Positions 4,872 to 6,148 of a DNA stretch of 6,148 nt are shown in pieces. Source of the stretch: Nitrososphaeraceae archaeon (GTDB lineage Archaea; Thermoproteota; Nitrososphaeria; Nitrososphaerales; Nitrososphaeraceae); assembly GCA_030038695.1 (NCBI GenBank), contig JASHSN010000099.1, positions 1 to 6,148 on the forward strand. Reading direction: 5' to 3'. The notes beneath the pieces are model-generated. The model saw only the letters and a program-made list of their open reading frames with translations. It ran no database searches and had not been told where the DNA came from. How positions within the stretch are numbered: the first letter of the stretch is position 1; each line of letters starts with the position of its first letter. A program made the translations under genes and the position numbers.

Positions 4872-6148
4872 CTATACAGATATTTGCTGATTCCATTTCT
4901 TGATTTCTAATAAGAGTTGCTCTGGTTTCTCTATTTCGAATTGAACTTTTCCTGCATATATGCTGCCTGTATTACCGTCTAACGAAATATGATCTCCCTC
5001 ATATAGTACTTTTTTCCCAATAGTGCATTTTCTAGCCTTCATATCTATCCAAAGGCTCCGACATCCTACTATGCACACTTTATTCATCTGTCTTGAGACA
5101 AGAGCCGCATGTGATGTCTTTCCACCAATTCTGGTGAGTGTTCCTTCACTTACAGCCATTCCACTTATATCATTTGTAGAAATTTGGTTGCGTATTAATA
5201 TTATCGATTCACCAGTCAATGCCATGTCCTTTGCTTTCTGGGAATCTAGTGCTATTTTTCCGACAGCTATCCCTGAGCTAGCAGGGATTCCTCGAGTTAG
5301 ATGTTGGTCAGTCTCACTGTTGTTAGCTTTATTTTTTAATCCTGATTTTGTTATGATCCTTTTTCTTTCAATCTTTTTAAGATCATACATTTTGATCCTT
5401 CTGAAGGCAGTTTTGATATCTAGTAGACCCTCGTTAACCATATCCACTGCAATCTTTAGAGCGGCCCAAGGAGTTCTCTTGCCATTCCGAGATTGAAGTA
5501 TAAACAAATTTCCTTCTTGGATGGTAAATTCGAAATCCTGCATATCTCTGAACTCTCTTTCCAAACGCTTTCCAACTATACGCAGTTCTGTTTCCATCTC
5601 CGGAAGCAATTTGCCAAGTTTTTGAAGACCTTCTGGTGAACGTCTCCCAGATACGATATCTTCGCCTTGTGCATTAAATAAAAATTCGGCGTAGAGGTTA
5701 TTTTCTCCAGTAGTTGGATTCCTTGTAAATGCTACCCCAGAGCCCGAGGTTGGACTCTTATTTCCAAAGACCATAGTTTGAACTGTAACAGCAGTGCCCA
5801 GTAGGCCTTGAATATTGTTCAGCCTTCTGTATTCTATACACCGTGGATTCTCCCAAGAGCGGAAAACTGCCGCTATTGCATCTTCTAGTTGAGACTTCGG
5901 TTGTTGTGGAAACGGAATGCCATTTGTTTGTTCTGCAAAGATCTTTAAGTAATCTTTAACGACACTTTTCAAAGACTCAACGTCTAGACCATCATGCGTA
6001 TTTGCTCCGTCATCTTTAAGGCGGGCATCTAGTACATTGCTAAACGGGTCAAGAGAACAGCCGTAAACCACTTCTGCATATGTCTCAATTAGTCGACGAT
6101 ACGAATCCCATACAAATCTGGGATTACCGGTCATACGCAACAGACCGC
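4872..6148 (-). CDS. ppdK: Pyruvate phosphate dikinase-like protein lacking the C-terminal PEP/pyruvate barrel (5' end outside window)
   Basis: PPDK interconverts ATP + phosphate + pyruvate and AMP + diphosphate + PEP in three half-reactions. The gene enters from the right edge (the frame is open to 6146; TTG at 6140 is not a start). Counting from there, residues 1-30 hold TGNPRFVWDSYRRLIETYAE and 131-165 hold GSGVAFTRNPTTGENNLY plus NAQGEDIVSG. Residues 212-236 hold LFILQSRNGKRTPWAALKIA: the PPDK ATP-grasp domain with its nucleotide-site residues. Residues 281-395 form the swivelling phospho-histidine domain: LTRGIPASSGIAVGKI and TRIGGKTSHAALVSRQMN, with catalytic His344. The frame is clean and ends at TAG 4874-4872 after WNQQISV, where other PPDKs run on about 350 residues through the PEP/pyruvate-binding TIM barrel. 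The visible part can bind ATP and take phosphate on His, but has no PEP site. Either a natural half-enzyme or a deletion-truncated PPDK. Confidence 0.85.
   Translation of the reverse strand, partial: GLLRMTGNPRFVWDSYRRLIETYAEVVYGCSLDPFSNVLDARLKDDGANTHDGLDVESLKSVVKDYLKIFAEQTNGIPFPQQPKSQLEDAIAAVFRSWENPRCIEYRRLNNIQGLLGTAVTVQTMVFGNKSPTSGSGVAFTRNPTTGENNLYAEFLFNAQGEDIVSGRRSPEGLQKLGKLLPEMETELRIVGKRLEREFRDMQDFEFTIQEGNLFILQSRNGKRTPWAALKIAVDMVNEGLLDIKTAFRRIKMYDLKKIERKRIITKSGLKNKANNSETDQHLTRGIPASSGIAVGKIALDSQKAKDMALTGESIILIRNQISTNDISGMAVSEGTLTRIGGKTSHAALVSRQMNKVCIVGCRSLWIDMKARKCTIGKKVLYEGDHISLDGNTGSIYAGKVQFEIEKPEQLLLEIKKWNQQISV

Noticed and set aside
5023..5496. Plus-strand open frame of 157 codons
   Set aside because: Antisense to the conserved ppdK-like gene; its composition mirrors the opposite strand.
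1..6148. Mobile element or novel defence system
   Set aside because: I looked for transposase or integrase motifs, terminal inverted repeats, toxin-antitoxin pairs and nuclease or helicase motifs in the open frames and found none.

Overview
The window looks like chromosomal DNA of an ammonia-oxidising archaeon of the Nitrososphaeria (Thaumarchaeota), probably of the low-GC, soil-type Nitrosocosmicus kind. This rests on AT-rich DNA, TATA-like boxes about 26-35 bases before start codons, and remembered protein style (an archaeal PII protein, small membrane zinc-ribbon protein, Hsp20, UspA, CHAD protein, archaeal PPDK). It is an inference, not a database result.

Layout. 1-585 (+): the 3' part of a split-barrel flavin/F420 oxidoreductase with a frameshift, then a winged-helix regulator with a frameshift and a nonsense codon. 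648-827 (-): a possible 59-residue membrane peptide carrying a 26-bp tandem duplication. 1064-1995 (-): the two clearly intact complete genes, an MscL-type mechanosensitive channel and a two-helix membrane protein with a C-terminal zinc ribbon. 2070-2203 (+): a possible stress-protein scrap. 2206-2549 (-): a PII signalling protein broken by one missing base. 2692-3132: short gene remnants and a 16-bp tandem repeat. 3344-3628 (-) and 3627-3764 (+): Hsp20 and UspA, once divergent, fused back to back with both 5' ends missing. 3826-4311 (+) and 4208-4747 (-): a secreted Ig-like protein and a CHAD protein, once convergent, fused tail to tail with both 3' ends missing. 4872-6148 (-): a PPDK that stops after its phospho-histidine domain, without the PEP/pyruvate barrel; its 5' end lies outside the window.

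The main message is a gene graveyard. At least seven genes carry lesions of different kinds (single-base shifts in homopolymers, nonsense codons, two deletion junctions), while mscL, the zinc-ribbon gene and a 422-codon PPDK frame are clean. The clean frames argue against a uniformly poor read. I see no CRISPR array, transposase, tRNA, rRNA or coherent new multi-gene system. The most interesting objects are the two mirror-image junctions and the half-length PPDK.
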